Below, piece after piece: positions 10,654 to 23,593 of a DNA stretch of 64,000 nucleotides. The DNA lies in assembly GCA_002917075.1 (NCBI GenBank), contig NTMA01000091.1:1-64000 (forward strand). Direction: 5' to 3'. This DNA is from Hawksworthiomyces lignivorus. Its lineage: Eukaryota > Ascomycota > Sordariomycetes > Ophiostomatales > Ophiostomataceae. Below the pieces are notes generated by a model. That model was not told the origin of the DNA and did not search any database. It worked only from the letters and a program-made list of their open reading frames with translations. Each line of letters begins with the position of its first letter. The first letter of the stretch is position 1. A program made the position numbers and the translations under genes.

Positions 10654-13600
10654 ATGGACGGAGATCTCTCTCAGCCAACCCAGCCAGGTAGGCACACTAG
10701 CTCTCCTGCTTTCTTGACCCTGTCTTTCGTCTCCTGCACATCTTCTCCCTGCTAACATAGGACAGCTACCCAAAATGTTCTCGACCCCCGGCGGCTAGGA
10801 AAGCAGAATTCGGGCTTCACCGACGAAGACATTGCCGACATCATCTGCCTTCTCATTCCCTACTCGCCAAACGCCCGCAACGAAGCCGCCCGCCTCGCCC
10901 ACGCAGGCTCTCCTTTTGTCCTTGCCCGCGAGGACGCCCAGTATGTCAATGTGGACTATACCAATGAGGACAATGCCGACAACTTTGTGCTGTCTGCTGC
11001 CGACCCAGGCTCCGGGCCGGCATTTGTGCTGCGGTTGTCTGCCGTCGTCAAGAACCCTCTGCAAGGCTTCACATTTGGTCGCAATCCGAACCGTTGTGAT
11101 ATCTGCTTCAACAACGACACACTTCGCCGCCTGAGCAACATCCACTTCCGTATTTTCATCAATGAACATGGAGTGCTCATGCTGCAAGACCAGTCTACGA
11201 ACGGAACCGCCGTTGACGAAGTACTTCTGAGAGCCCGCCGGCAGGGCGCGTCCAACATGCGCACCCTCACCAGCGGCACCAAGATCTCCATTCTGCTGCA
11301 AAACAATGCCCACGACCTCGAATTCCTCGTGCGGGTCCCCCGCCGCGAAGGCCAGTACGAATCAGCTTACCGGCAGAACCTCCACTCTTACCTCGACCGC
11401 ATTGCCAGGCTGGTCGATGGCAACGGGACCACGGCACAGCAGACGATTGCTGCTGGACCTGCTGGGTTGGTGAACCTGTTCCCCCAACAGCAACAGGGCG
11501 CTAACGGAGCGGCCACTCCTAGACGTCTACCTCCAAGGTTTGAAACTGCCCAAACAGACGGCCTACCGCGCGAGTGGAACGGCTCCAACAGTTATAATCG
11601 AATTGGCCAGATTGGTAAAGGAGCCTTTGCTACTGTCCATAAAGTCACATCCAAGTTTGATGGAAAGCCATACGCAGCAAAGGAGCTGGAAAAGCGTCGG
11701 TTTATTAAGAACGGCGTCCTAGATCAGAAGGTGGAGAACGAGATGAAAATTATGCAGAATATCCAGCATGTAAGCTGCCTTTTCCTGGTTTTTGCTCTCA
11801 TCTTGATTTGTTCTCTTTTTCTAACAAGTCTGCAGCCCAATATTGTCCGATACATTGAGCATTTTGATTTTGACGACCGTTTGTTTATTATCATCATGGA
11901 ATATGTGCCAGGAGGGGATCTTGGCAGTCACATATCAAAACACGGCGGCTTGCCAGAGCCTACGGTAAAAGAGATGGCCAGCCAGCTGATTGACGCGCTC
12001 GGCTATTTACACCACAAAAACATCACTCACCGCGACGTCAAGCCTGACAACATTCTTATCGAGTCATTTACGCCCTTTTCAGTCAAACTTACCGACTTCG
12101 GCCTGTCCAAGATGGTAGACAATGAACAGACCTTCCTTCGCACATTTTGTGGCACACTACTCTATTGTGCACCCGAGGTCTACGCCGAATACGACCAGTA
12201 TGACGAAAACGGCTATCGAAATCGGCAACAGAAGAGAAGCCGAATCCCTGGCCAACGGTACGACCATGCCGTGGATATTTGGTCTCTTGGCGGCGTGCTC
12301 TTCTACTGCCTTACGGGCAGCCCTCCTTTTCCAGTAAAGCAGGGCACAAGCTATACAGAGCTGCTGAATTGGATCATGACGAGACCCCTCAATGTCCAGC
12401 CTCTTCTCGACGCAAACGTTTCTGCTGAATGTGTACACTTTCTTTCGCAGATGTTACAGAGCCGACCAGAGAAACGTGCAACCGTCGAAGCATTGCAGCG
12501 CCACCCATGGCTTGCTGGTCCAGATGCGGCATCGGCCGAAGCTCTCGAGCAGAGCGCATCACAGCTCAGCCTTGCGGACGAAGAGCAGCTTCCTGATTCA
12601 TATCCTGTCCAGAGCGATGATGAGATTCTAGATGATGACCTGATCGGCCAAGAGAGCCAGTTCGACGGCATTGTCTCTGATCTTGGGCTTGCTAATTCTC
12701 AAAAGGAAAACTACAATGCCAGCGATCTCAGCCAATTTCCCACAACAATCCGTGGTCCACCACCCAAACAGCGCCTCTTCGGTGAAGTGAATATAAGTGC
12801 TATCGGCAGCTCGGGTGTTATTCCGGAGGACCGCCTGCATCTCCCGGTCTCTGACCTCGGCTCGTCCTCAAATCCGCCTGGGAATTGTTCGCCCGACTCT
12901 CAAAGCAGCTTCGAGTCTGATTCCGGCGAGACGTTCCTTACGCCAAGGGGAGCGCATGCCCAACAGCAGCAACAACTAGGGCAGCAATGGTCACAGCCAA
13001 GGTCCCAGCCAAGACTCGGTCACGACGGTCAAAATGGACATAGTGGCAATGGTCATGTCCCAGCGCCACTATCACAGTCCAACGATTTTCAAGAGAGCCA
13101 CTCAGTCGATGAACTTAACAATCTTACATTTGATGTGGCATCTCAGAGCCTAGGAGGCGCCGAGTCGATCATGGGAAATCTTAATATGAAATCCGTTGCC
13201 ACGTCAAACTTCAAACACTCCATCACCGATTTCAATAGCAGCAAGCGGAAACCAGCGCATGATACAAGCGATGAATTCGACGGAGGACCACCGATTGACA
13301 AGCCAACCATTAAAAGACTGAAATCGGATACTCGCATAGAATCAGCAGCTGGCCCAAACTTCCATGGCAATGGGGGTGACTCTCTTGAGGGAGATGGTGA
13401 AGCCGATGCTGATGGTCTTGATGTGGATGGCGAAGAGGTAGAGCTCTATGCAGCCGTCAAGCCTATCAGCCGCTCACGCACTGGCCGCCAGATGGATCTC
13501 CCTGTCTCCAAGTCTGTTTATTGGACTCCAGGTGAGCCATCCAGCTGGCATTTGCAGTATCCAGAGATGACGCAACTACAATACGATGCGTTTGAAGAAG

Positions 13601-14931
13601 CAGCTACTGCAAGGGGTGAAGAATTCCGCCAGGGCTACTCGCGGCTCTGGGAACTGGCTATGAATCATTTTCCGCCAACAACGATTGCGGTGCGATCGGA
13701 ATCTGGATCACGATCGCGGTCGCGGTCGGGATCTAACATATCTGATGCCGTAGTTGCTGGCGGTGGCATAAATGAAGACAATTTTGTCAACGCTGACAGC
13801 GACCAAAAAGAGAATATTGTTCCAGATACAGTTCGGATTCAATCAACAGCAGGAGACAGGACGCCGTCTTCGTCACCATTTCAGCAGACGGTGCCGCCGT
13901 CCCGAGGCCTATCAACTACACCACAGTCACAGCAACACCAGCAGTCAGAACATCTGTTGCGGCTCTCACAGCAGCCTGCACAAGCCGAGATTGTCGTTCC
14001 CGTTGTGGCTGCTAAGCAAAAATTTGAACGACTAGAGGCGGCGTCGGCTGCTGATATCATAGCCGCGCGCCTAGATTCCGTCCCCAGCTCTGTTGTCCAG
14101 AATATCACCATTCCGATTACCGAATCAATCACTACCTGGGGTCGAGGCCTTGACAACACTCAGGTCTATGTGCCAAAGACGGAATTGAAGGTGCCCAAGT
14201 ACGCCTTCAAAATTCTACTTTTCCGCGATGATGCAGATCATGATTCTGAACCCTGGAAAGACCTTCAGCCTTGGAGCCGGCTGGACGCCTACGGTGAAGC
14301 GGCCAGCCGCTACCACTTTTATATTTCAACTAAAGCTCGTGGCGGCCTCGTAGTCAATGACACGCCTATTAGTTCTGCTGACTCGGGCAACGCGCGCAGC
14401 GCGTCCCGATTTTGGACGCGGCTATATGATGGCGACTCAGTCGTTGTGTGGCACAACTTGGCAGCGGATGTGCGGACCGAACTCGTTTTCCGGTGCACAT
14501 GGGGTGGATCCGCCCTTTCGAGATCCCCATCCACATCATCAGTAGATCTTACTGATGAGCCGACAAGCAGACGTCTAGATGAGGCATGCCTACGAGCGGA
14601 GCGATTCGTGGAACAGCGGGCCAAGCAGAAGCGATGCATGGTGGATGCTGCTCGAGATGTAGCAGTGCGGAGCAAGCGCATTGAGCAAGAGCGACAGCGG
14701 TCGGTGTTGTTTGAGCGGCGACGAGCGTTGGTGTTGAGCCGGTGGCAGCATAATAACGGCCACCTACAGCGACCAAAACTCGCGCCATCGCCCATTAGCG
14801 CCCCGTCGTTGTTGGTGACTGTGGGTGAAAGCGAGAACGCTGACAATATCAATCATGGCGAGAGCAACAGCAACAGCGTGACACCAACACCGTCGCTGCA
14901 AACACCAAGAGCCCGGACTGCTAGACGGTGA
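10654..14931 (+). CDS. Rad53-like checkpoint kinase, FHA-kinase-FHA
   Basis: Three exons, 10654-10687, 10766-11769 and 11836-14931, giving 1377 aa. Rad53/Chk2 kinases relay DNA-damage and replication-stress signals from Mec1/Tel1. N-terminal TQP sites (MDGDLSQPTQPATQ) suit phosphorylation by those kinases. FHA1 (about 100-195) contains FTFGRNPNRCDI and DQSTNGT. The kinase domain (about 290-525) has the loop IGKGAFATV (294), Lys317 (AAKELEK), HRDVKPDN (His411), DFGLSK (Asp433) and CAPEVYAEY. A long low-complexity linker follows, then a second FHA-like fold (about 1112-1235: WGRGL, HFYISTKA, LYDGDSVVVW), as in Rad53 rather than single-FHA Chk2. The first intron follows codon 11; the ATG at 10951 would remove 73 conserved residues. 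The second intron is 66 bp without stops, so intron-blind translation adds 22 hydrophobic residues to the N-lobe. The Neurospora counterpart would be mus-59-like (inference). Confidence 0.92.
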
Positions 14932-15663
14932 GACCTGATTCAGCTGCCTTCGGTGCCATCGGCATATAACGTGCTCTCGATTTTGAATTTTGCGATTTAG
15001 TTAATATTTGGTTGTTTACAAGGTATTTGTTGGCTCTGGCAGCGCATAAAACATGACGAGGAAGGCGTACGGTACATATTTTATACCAGAAGAAGGAAAG
15101 GAAATGGAAGCGTGCAATCACTCCACGGCGCGTTTTACTGTCATGTTAATATCACATTTGGACATAGTTGTCTTTGCGTTCACATAGAAAAGGATTTGGC
15201 CGGGCATTTAACACTAGTAGCGAGAAATATAAATTCTGTCACGATTAGGATCTGAAAATATGATGGTATGCTTAGTTTTTATTATTTTATTCCACTTATG
15301 GGACAAACTCTTGGCAGCAGCTCTTGCACTCTTGCACTGGAACCAAAAAAATATCGTGTTGGATGCGTATTGCTATCTATGATACAAATGAAAAAAAATA
15401 TAATGCCAATGACAGATGAACCGCTTCTTATTCTATGCGCCTTGCCTACCCAAAATTACTATGCAAAAAATTGATCGCATCGCCTGGATATCCTACAACT
15501 CCTTGAAGAATATGACACGACTAAAGCAGAAAAAATCTTCAAGAAAAAAACAAAGGAAACATCGAAGGTTCTAAGGACGATCTTGTGTCTCAGCCAGGCC
15601 TTCCTCACTTTATATAGAGACCGTCTAACTAAGGAAAATCAAGAATGCTGCAACCTAAAAAGG
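14932..15663. other. Convergent 3' region
   Basis: 732 bp of A/T-rich DNA between the stop codons of the Rad53-like (+) and Skg3/Caf120-like (-) genes; presumably both 3' UTRs. No gene seen. Confidence 0.5.
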
Positions 15664-18600
15664 TTAAAAGGCTTGGCCAGGGTACATCATGCCCTGCCCT
15701 GACGGTCCTGGCGTTCGCGACCGGGGGACATTGTTGGCTTGTGGCTGATTGTATTGTTGACCAGCTGTATAAACTTGTTGGTAGCCTTGTTGCGTATTTG
15801 TTCCTGGAGGCCATACCCCAGGCATTGCAGGTTGAGCCCAGCCTGCCTGCGATCCGTAACTGTTTTGAATAGGTCCCATCTGTGGATGCGTCACCGGTGG
15901 CCCGTGTCCAGGGGGTAGCTGATAACCGCCGTATACCGAGGGGCTGGGCGAACCGAACATCTGCTGCTGCTGCTGCTGCTGTTGTTGTTGTAGATAGTAT
16001 TGCTGTTGAGCCTGTTGCAGCTGAGCCTGTTGCTGTTGAGCCTGTTGCTGTTGAGCCTGTTGCTGCTGCTGAAATTGGATGTGTTGGCGCTGATTGATTG
16101 CCTGTTGCACCGCTTGAGAGCTGACACCTTCTTTCATTTGCTGTTTTTCCCACTCACGCGCGGCGATAGCGCCAACAAGACCCGGCCCACCACCCACCTG
16201 CTGGTTGCGGGGATTTGTAGCCATATTGATCAGAGGCGTTCCAGTCATGCGCGCCAGATGCTCTTGCTCTCGGGCCGAGAGATGCGAGGTTAAATCAGTG
16301 GAACCATTACGGCTGTGATTATCCAAAGCACTTGACGCACCCTGAGAGCTCGGACGCTGTTGCTGTTGAAATGGGGGATTTGGAGGCGAAGTGAGCATGT
16401 CAAAACTCGACCTGCGGCGGATTGCCGGAGATGGCGTGTTGTTCCGAATAGTAGCTAGTGAGTTGTTCGACGGTATCCTCTGATGGGAATATATTGGGGC
16501 AGAAGCCTGAGAGGCACGCTGAAGAACAAATTCTTCGGGCGTCATAGCGCCTGAGCGACCTTCGACACCAGAAGCAACACTTCCGACGACTGCGCTGCCC
16601 GGTTGCCACGCGACACTTCGGCGACGAATCGTGTCATCGGAATCCTGGCGGTAGTGGCCCATGTCTGCTGGACGTCGCTGATCACGCGGAGATTTCCGAA
16701 GTACTGCCGGTGTAGTACTTGTGGACACCTGAGCTGGGGACCGTGTCTGCGGGCCGGCAGAGCTTACGAGCGGTGTGGGTGTTTTGTTCCGCGGAATGGT
16801 CTGCGCAGCATAATTAATCGTGGGGCCAAAGTTCACCTCCGGGATATCAAGGTCCTCTTGGCGAGGTTGCGGCGGAGGAGTTGCGTCACCAACAGTTCGC
16901 AAGACTCCTGCCCGTGGCCGCTCAGTCGACTCCTGCGTCCTGACAGATTCGTGCGTGCTAGCGTAGTCAGGCGATGTCGTTGAAGATGCATCGTCATACC
17001 TGCTACTAGCTTCGCTGCGTTTCGTATCCTTCCGCACGACTTCCCTTTGATCCGGGCCGTCATTCTTCGTGAAATGCACCTGGGCAAGCGCAGCTTCGTC
17101 GATGTAGTAATCCTGCAGGCTTCCGGCGCTGGAAATGGCCGACTGCGGCTCAGAAGCTTCGTTAGACCTCTGCACGCTGTCAGTTCTCGAGGGAACAGGT
17201 TTCCTATGGATGGGAGGGGACGTTTGGATAGGCGACAGTGGAGGAGCTCCAATGTCACGTTCGGTATTAGGGGGAGGCGTCCGCAACCGTGTTGGTTGCG
17301 GCTGAGGGGGGTTTTGCAAATGGGGAGGAGGGGTGGGAGGAGGAGGACCTTGAGTAAGAAGCATCTGGCGGCCATTATCAGCTTCATGGAAGCGGGAAGC
17401 CAAGTGGCCAGCATGCGGAGGCACTGGGGGCAGTGGCCCAGTTAACATGGACCCAGCGTCCTGGATAGGACCGGGAACAGGCTGAGGTAAGGGCCTTTCT
17501 GTGATTTCAGGAGACTGTGAAAGAGCATTGTGCGTTTGGTTTAGCGGAGACGGAGAATATGATAAGCTGGATGCAGTGTTCGACTGCACCAGACCCTGAG
17601 GATAAGATTGGCCAATAGTGGGCGCCGAAGCCGAAGACGTCATACCAGTCCCGCCAGCTGCAGCGGAAGCTCCGCTTGCGTTGACCATATGGGCAAGAGT
17701 AGAGCTTGACAGCCGACTGTTCGCTCTGCGCAACTCTGGGGAGTGATGGAGCGGTACAGTTGGTCGCGATGAAGGCGCGTGGTAAAACGCAGGTGGCGGT
17801 TGAACTGGCTCAGGAGTTTGCAGCCGCTGATGCATATCCCGGAGGTCTCGCGGAGGTGTCGGATTGCGAGAGGGCATTTCTTCTTCCGAGCTGACTCGCT
17901 CTGGCGTCGAAGCCAGTTCATTGGTGAAACCCCGAATGGGCGGGGATGGCGACGATGGAGGATAGTAAACCGGCTGCACTTCATTAGGGGCAGGATCGTA
18001 CCCATCCGGTCCCCTGGGTGTACCTTGGCCTTCAGTATCTGAGTGGTTCCGGACATGCGAAGCTGCGATAGCTACTGCCTGCGCCATGGATGATGGAATG
18101 CGCTGCCGTTCAGAGGCTGGGGGAGCCGAGTCGGTCCGGTAGCTAGGGTGTGAAGCAGGCACAATCGACCGAGATGATCGCGATGATTCGCTGTCGTCAG
18201 CAAAATTGACCCTTTGACGAGATTGTCTCTCGCCAGCGCCAGCGGCGTTGATCTGAGACGATCCAGGACCAAAACTGAGCCGCTTGCTGCTGCGGATTGA
18301 AGTGCGACCGCTCTCAATTCCACTGCTTGTGCTCTCGTCCATAGCAGCCATGCGCTTGGCAGTCAAATCTTTCAGTTGCTTTCGCCATTCGCGCTCTGTC
18401 CAAGATGAGCTACCTTCGGTAAGCACTAGGCTAGAGACATCCAAGAGTTGTAGATAACTGTTGTTGCGATGCTTCGGCATTGCAAACATCAGAGAGCGCG
18501 GGTCGAGAATGCTAGCGACGAGGCGACCTGGACGGCCATACAAGCCAAAAGTGTCCCATATCGGAAAGAGGAAGCGCAAAAGCATTTCAAAGCCAGTAAC

Positions 18601-20000
18601 AGCCGGATGAACCTCGGGCATCATGAACACAAAGCCTTCGGTTGTCGACGCAGGGTCGGAGTGGATGGTGACGGTACCTTCCAACTTGATCAAAGTAGAT
18701 GCATTGATGAGAGCCTTGGCCTGGGGATAAATAGCGTAGCCAGAAAAGGCATTAGTTATCGTGGCGATTGGTTTTGCCTTCTTCTGCTTCTTGCCCTCCT
18801 TTCGAGTGTCGTAAAATTTGATGTCACCTTTCAGAACCGGCATATGTGTACGATCGTATGGTGACCGTTTCTTCCACTCTCTTTGCTGCTTTTGGACTTC
18901 CTTCTCATCCGGAGGTGTGATTACACACCAACAGCGCCGCCAAGGGACGCCAGCAGAAAACCGCACTCGAACCCATTCCTCAGTCTTGAAACGCGATCGG
19001 CTCATGATTAGGTTGATATTGTTCAGGGTTTTGCCTTTGCCAGCAATAAGGGCCCCTGTATAAGCCTCCTGCAGTGTGGAATATTCATACATGGCTAATC
19101 GAATGCCAGAAGTCCACTGGATGAGGGAATGGTGGGAGTTGAAGAGAAACAAGTACTGATTCCGCCCAGCAGTTGAGACACTGAGAATATTCTGTAGTGG
19201 TTGTTCACCAGGAGACCGCGTTGGAAGCGATTCGATCTATACATGTCAGCTTTGGAAATCTCATATCAATAGATAGGGTCTGCTGCATGCGCAATTTGAG
19301 CGCGGATGAGCAAAATAAGAGAAAGAAGAAATGAATAAGACATACTATCTTGATTGAGGCATCAGTCAGATTGATGAACTTAGGCAGGACCTCGCCGTCT
19401 TCGCCAGCAGCATCAAGCTCAGTCGCATCCCAAAGGGAGAGCACGGTGCCAACCAGCTGAGCAAAGCACTCGGTCCAGTTCCTATCCGGATTTGGGCGAC
19501 CCTCTGTTGGAACTAGTTAGTACCGACGTAACGTAGCAGGGAGAACAAATGCCCACTGCATGATACAATATGCGGAGAATAAGACGGGGGTGAAACGCAC
19601 GTGTGTTCCGGTCGTCGAGCTTTAAGAAATAGCCCTCGTGGTACAACTTATTTGCATGACTGTTAAGAAGAGTGAAGATTGGCTGGAGTTCTGGGATGGT
19701 GTCGTTGATATCCATAACGGGCGGTTGATATGTCTGGATCATAGACAATGGCCGTGAGCTGCTCCTTGTCCGGCCGTGAGAGGTTGCGGGAGAAAAATCG
19801 TTGCTGCCTGGCGCACTTGCACCTTCTTCAGCACGGATGGGTGACGACGGTATTGGTACTGCCGGAAATGGCTCTGATGGTGACGAAGTCTGGTCGTGTC
19901 TTTGCGCGGCCCGTGAGGAGAAAGTATTGCTGCTGGTGAAGCCGTCGTTTGGTGGAGAGGGTGTTCTTGAGTCGCGGTGTCCGCCAGACAGCTGCGACAT
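15664..20000 (-). CDS. PH-domain protein, Skg3/Caf120-like (CCR4-NOT-associated family)
   Basis: Three exons, 20000-19601, 19503-19346 and 19236-15664, with 97- and 109-bp introns; 1376 aa. Yeast Caf120 associates with CCR4-NOT and its paralogue Skg3 localises to growth sites; the molecular activity is not settled. After a Ser/Pro-rich start, a PH domain (about 120-240) begins HEGYFLKLDDRNT and includes DRNWTECFAQLVGTVLSLWD, LPKFINLTDASIKI and YLFLFNSHHSLIQWTSGIRLA; introns interrupt it twice. A second conserved block follows (EEWVRVRFSAGVPWRRCWCV, IATITNAFSGYAIYPQAKAL, GFEMLLRFLFPIWDTFGLYG, REWRKQLKDLTAKRM). The remaining 850 or so residues are low-complexity, rich in Pro, Ser and Gln, ending in glutamine tracts. 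The ATG at 20000 starts a continuous first exon that splices cleanly into the PH domain. Family match is good; function is by analogy only. Confidence 0.88.
15957..16077 (-). repeat. CAG/CAA-rich polyglutamine-encoding tract
   Basis: Imperfect CAG/CAA/CAACAG repeats encode alternating Gln runs and Ala-Gln spacers (QQQQAQQQQAQLQQAQQQYY type) in the C-terminal part of the Skg3/Caf120-like protein. Confidence 0.85.
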
Positions 20001-23000
20001 GAAAGAAAGGACTGGAAGAGTCTTGTCAGTTTAAAATAGTAGGGTGGCAGATATTGGACAAGAAAAATCGAGATAAGATGAAAGAAGAGAAGGAAAGGTA
20101 TGAGACAAGAACAGCAAACAGGATCAGGGAGGTATATAACAGAACGAGGGGAAACGGGACCAGAGGGAGGAAAGAAGGGCACGAGTATTGGTTGATTGGT
20201 CGAGTGATCGGATGTGGCTGTATTGGGCTGTAAAAACGGTTGGAGGAGAAGTGCTTTCTGGTCAGACCAGACAGGCTTCTACACCGACAAGGGACCCAAG
20301 ATCTGCGCGGTAAACTTGCGGCCTAGGTTGTTTCTTTTTTTTGTTCTGCTGTCTTACGAGGTTGCGTTGTGTGCCTTGTTTTGCCTAGCTAGCACTTGTA
20401 TAGCTCCATGAGATGATGCAACAAGAAACCATCAAAATCTGGGTGCAAATCTAGGCGGTTCCAAGACTATTTTGTAGAACAGGGGTAATTAAAGAAGAGG
20501 GGCACAGAATTCGACAACGGAAATGGTAGCCGTGGGAGGAGGGCATAGAAGAACTGGACAACAAAGAGACAAAAGAGGACCCTACTAACCGCGATTTCGA
20601 CCCATTTTGGGCTGCTAGTTGTTTTGCAAGCTGGAAAGACTATTGCTTTTTAACACTCAATTAGGAGAAGCCGGATGCTACTCAAACTCAGCGAACAGTT
20701 AGCGGCCTGTCGCGAGACAATCCCGAGATGAGACGCAGAGAGAACTGCGAGGGCAAAAGGAAGCGGAACGGGAAGGACGGCTGAAACAGCTGTCGAAGAA
20801 ACCTCCAGGTGCGCACAAGAGAGACAACGACAGGAGATCGAAGAGACAGAAAATATGGAGGGAAGAAATCCGAAATAAAGACCGTAAGACGATGCAAACT
20901 AGAAAGATAGCAGCAAGTGAAATACGAGCTTTTGCACGGACTCGAAGCCTTCCTACAAAACAAGCTGGAGCCACTAATAGTGCCGCCGAATAGATGTGCC
21001 ATAAGACGAATAAAGAAACTTACAGATGGCACAAAAGTATACCAGAGCTTTCAAAAGCAGGGGAAGAATTCGTGAGGTGCGAGCAAGCAAATGAGACAAA
21101 CCAACGAGGCTTCGTGGTTCCTATCGGCCAATCGAAGACACAGGTCTGAGGCTTGCGCAGAAAATGGGCAACAGCGGCGAGCGGCAAGGTATGCAGATCC
21201 TCTCCAGTTGGCGGCTGGTGAGAGAGCCAGGGAGAGGAAAACAAAATGAAAATAGAAATTAAAAAAAAAGGCGGCTGAGGGCCTTGTTTGCGTCCGCGCT
21301 TGCCAAAGAGGAAGAGCGGCGTCTTGGTGATAGATCGATTGTTTCTTGTCTATTTTGATATATTGTGTGGTCGGACGGATTTGTCGTTTGTTGGGCTGCA
21401 CCCTTGGATTTAGATTAATGGGAAAGTCGCAAACTGGGAATCTGACAGCATGCGCATACGTAACGCAAGGAGCGTGTGCAATTGCACGTAAGCTAGGTCA
21501 GGTACGCTCCCGCAAAACCCGAAAAGAAAGTCTCTCTCGCGGGCTGTCGTCGGTTCTGCCGCGAACTCACGCCTCCCGAAAAGCTGGTGAATCGTGCCTG
21601 ACAATTCTTGTCGGAATCTGTTTCTTTGTTTTGTAATGGCGCAGAATGGCGCTCTTTCCTATTTGGACGAATTATACCCGGCCCATGCGAGATGAATAAG
21701 GGACAAAGAGACAGAAGAAAGCAGCACCTGAGTGAGGCGAAAAGGGTCGGAGCGATGGCAAAAAAGAAAAGAAGAAAGGAAAAGGAAATGCAAAGGATAA
21801 GTGAGAAAAATGCACGGAGGACGAAGTAAAAAGCAAGATGAGAGGGCCAAGAAACCAAGAGAAGCCTCTTAGATGGTCGCCAAGCTGTTTAATATTATCC
21901 TTTACACCTACTCCAGCGCAGGCTGCTGGCAGCCAAGCGGATGGGTCGGAAGGGTCACTTTTCTTGCTTAATATGTGGTTCTCGTTTTCTTTTTCTTCCC
22001 CTCGTATGAAACACCAGGTCCGACGGCGGGCGCCCAGAAGTTACCGCACGTCTATTTGCAAGGTGTTTTGAGTTTGGTGTCTGTGTGAGCAAGAAGGGAA
22101 AGCAATGAAAAAAAAGAAAAGAAAAGGAAAAGGGGACGAAACGAGCAATATGGGTATCTCGGGTTGTTCTTTTTTTTTTTTTGGCCTTATCCTCGATCTC
22201 GTGTAATCGCTATTCCTCTCGTTGTGGGTGATATACACTGCTTACCCACTAATCCGTAAGGAGTGACGCAGCCGTGGACTGACGCCGTGGGCAAAACAGC
22301 AGAATGGTGAACGGCGCTAGAGGCGATATGGGCAAAAGCAGCGCCCAGGGAACTTTTCTCATTCGATGTCCTATGATCCCGTCCAGATGGTCGAATAAGA
22401 TGGCAGATCGCTTTCGTACTTATTGAAACAGACGGCGGTTGAAGCTTATTGTTTGATTTCGCCGGCTTAAAAGTAAAAACTTAAATAGCGGAAGATGAGA
22501 TCGCCACTGATGTGAAGATCATTGACTGGCTGTAGAGAACAGTTAATCAACAGACAGCAAGGAGGCACAACGACTTGGCATGCGAGGTCTCCTTTGTGCT
22601 CGTTTGTCGAAAGAAGAGGTCGCTGATGAAGCTGTTTGCAGATCTGGAAGAGGCAAAAAAGATCTCCACACAGCGAGCTACTGAAATAGTATCGACATGT
22701 CAGGGAACAAAGACAGCTTAGAGAAGATCAAGAACACTTCAGCTAATCTAGAAGCCCAAAGAGCCAGGCCTATCCGGTCAGCAGGAAGAAACGAAGGAAA
22801 GGAGGTCGTTATGTGACGTATGCACCTAGAAAGGCGCAGGTGCACAAGATATATACACCAATATACTCTCGCGTAGGTACAGGAATTGCTGGTGTGCCCA
22901 TCGAATAATCCTGCTTCTGGCGTAAATCTCCGTGCTCCATCTCTCATGCAAGTGTCTTAGCAGTCTGATTTGCTTCGCACGTCGTGCTCCGTACTTACTT

Positions 23001-23450
23001 ACCACCAAATCCCAACCTGTGCACATATCAGACGCAGCCCGTTTCCATCTTGGTGGATGCGACAGGGATCGCCTTCGTATTAGAAAGTCGCTTCCCGCAA
23101 AACCCGCTCCTCCCTACTGTGTTCCGTTCTGTATAATACCAAGGTATGCTAAAGGATAAGGCACTATACATGGAAAAGGCCTGCCCCAAGTGCTTTTTCA
23201 TCTATGTTTTGGTATTCCACGTTCTTCTAATCGTTTATTTTCCTTCCTTCTGCTTCTCTGAAATAAGCACCGGGGTCGGGATCCGAAGAAGAATGCCTAT
23301 TTAGATCCTCTTCTCCAATGCTGTATTTCAGCGATATTACTACGACCTGGGTCGACGACTATTTCAAAAGCAAATTTGAAGGAAATGAAGTAAAGAGAAA
23401 GTTACCGGAGGCCTTTTCGGCGTGTGAACCAGACCATACGCGGAACGGTG
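20001..23450. other. Gene-poor DNA; leader of the Skg3/Caf120-like gene
   Basis: No protein gene supported. From 20000 to about 22100 the plus strand is markedly purine-rich, so the sense strand of the upstream minus-strand gene is pyrimidine-rich, as in other leaders here. 22200-23450 is unremarkable apart from a CTCCGTACT motif at 22987. Confidence 0.4.
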
Positions 23451-23593
23451 TACGAGGTGTACAGGGGTAATAATTGTTAATTGGGTTGTATCTTTTTAGA
23501 GATCGAAGTGCCCAGAATAGCACTGAAGATTCTAGCATCCCATACTAAAACACAGGTAACAAAATAACAATTATTACCCCTGTACACCTCGTA
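23451..23593. mobile_element. MITE-like element with perfect 29-bp terminal inverted repeats
   Basis: Positions 23451-23479 and 23565-23593 are exact inverted copies (29 of 29; they begin TACGAGGTGTACAGGGG), separated by 85 bp of unrelated sequence. If the outer TA dinucleotides are target-site duplications, as for Tc1/mariner-type elements, the element is 139 bp (23453-23591). It encodes nothing, so it would be non-autonomous. The superfamily is inference; the inverted repeat is directly visible. A hairpin in a non-coding RNA is the alternative. Confidence 0.6.
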
